This document shows, in pieces, positions 63,818 through 64,000 of a DNA stretch of 64,000 bases. The notes beneath the pieces are model-generated. The model did not search any database. It was not told the origin of the DNA and saw nothing but the letters and a program-made list of their open reading frames with translations. The stretch comes from Aurantimonas sp. Leaf443 (GTDB lineage: Bacteria > Pseudomonadota > Alphaproteobacteria > Rhizobiales > Rhizobiaceae): contig NZ_LMRD01000007.1 in NCBI RefSeq assembly GCF_001425575.1, forward strand, positions 310,001 through 374,000. The letters are read 5' to 3'. Made by a program: the position numbers and the translations under genes. The number at the start of each line of letters is the position of its first letter. Position 1 is the stretch's first letter.

Positions 63818-64000
63818 ATGAGTTTCGAGCGTCTCGAGCACCGAACGATCGCTGGTATGCTCGGCGTTATGGACGCCTCGTTTCTGATCGAATGTCGATG
63901 CTATTTCGCGGACGGTACCGCGATCGTTCTGGCCAACGGGGAGTATCGGCTGTCGCGCGACCTCGATTTCCTGTGCGCCGAGACCGACGGCTATCGAAAC
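63818..64000 (+). CDS. AbiEii/AbiGii-like nucleotidyltransferase, N-terminal part (cut by window edge)
   Basis: Sixty-one codons without a stop run off the right edge: [20 protein letters not shown], then [19 protein letters not shown] and [21 protein letters not shown]. The order CxF(x)GT-AIVL, GEYR, S-D-DFL is that of nucleotidyltransferase toxins of the AbiEii/AbiGii superfamily (DUF1814), where the G[S/G]GT loop and the D-x-D (here DLD) form the active site. Here the loop reads ADGT rather than GGGT. Such proteins transfer nucleotides to tRNA or other targets and are usually paired with an antitoxin gene; the 74-residue gene just upstream would be the candidate. Only the start is visible, so the call is tentative. 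Confidence 0.65.
   Translation, partial: MSFERLEHRTIAGMLGVMDASFLIECRCYFADGTAIVLANGEYRLSRDLDFLCAETDGYRN

Overview
The window is high-GC DNA (roughly 70% by eye, with GTG and TTG starts common) from an alphaproteobacterial chromosome. It is most likely from the Hyphomicrobiales (Rhizobiales): it carries PmtA-type phospholipid N-methyltransferases, a NasS/NasT-controlled nitrate assimilation cluster, the rmuC-def-fmt-truA and dapE/dapD housekeeping genes, glutathione-dependent formaldehyde oxidation and many ATGA-coupled genes. Family level is inference only. I see no tRNA, rRNA, CRISPR array, transposase or integrase.

Left part (1-11.4 kb), nearly all minus strand: the start of hrpB is cut by the edge and follows a tightly coupled Ynj-type ABC importer operon (ynjB, a DUF1345 membrane gene, ynjC, ynjD). 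Then come malate synthase G, an NADPH-dependent FMN reductase, two tandem PmtA-like methyltransferases, dnaJ and an acyltransferase-3 membrane protein. From 11.4 to 18.9 kb: dnaK with a good intrinsic terminator, a heat-shock-like promoter and a structured leader, then PBP1A, an SDR, a glyoxylate/hydroxypyruvate-type reductase and a DUF2934 protein.

Nitrate block (19.1-30.2 kb), all minus strand: nasT-nasS (RNA antiterminator and nitrate sensor), then nrtA-nrtB-nrtD (ABC uptake), nirB-nirD (nitrite reductase) and nasA (nitrate reductase). The 433-base gap before nrtA holds a T-tract terminator and hairpins fitting NasT antitermination. Xylulokinase and propionyl-CoA synthetase are divergent next to it.

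At 33.9-34.9 kb lies a small, clearly more AT-rich island with an 80-residue unknown protein and a dCTP deaminase-like gene broken by a one-base frameshift. After it: a SixA-like phosphatase, argB, an MHS/MFS transporter, an EamA permease, a HAD phosphatase, a small hydrophilic protein, a trypsin-like protease, rmuC, def-fmt-truA, and a divergent GT4 glycosyltransferase / SqdB-like pair probably making phosphorus-free glycolipids.

Right part (48-64 kb): a 710-residue RTX protein with an internally duplicated module and a CtrA-like site upstream, exbB-exbD, a membrane protein, dapE, an SLT lipoprotein, a DUF2233 protein, dapD, a LOG-like protein, a ChaN-like protein, an MltB-like transglycosylase, and the formaldehyde detoxification operon frmA-elaA-fghA. 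The right edge cuts a gene resembling AbiEii-type nucleotidyltransferase toxins, preceded by a 74-residue partner with a promoter placed to give a leaderless mRNA. The best candidates for something new are the AT-rich Dcd island, the truncated edge system, and the duplicated RTX module.
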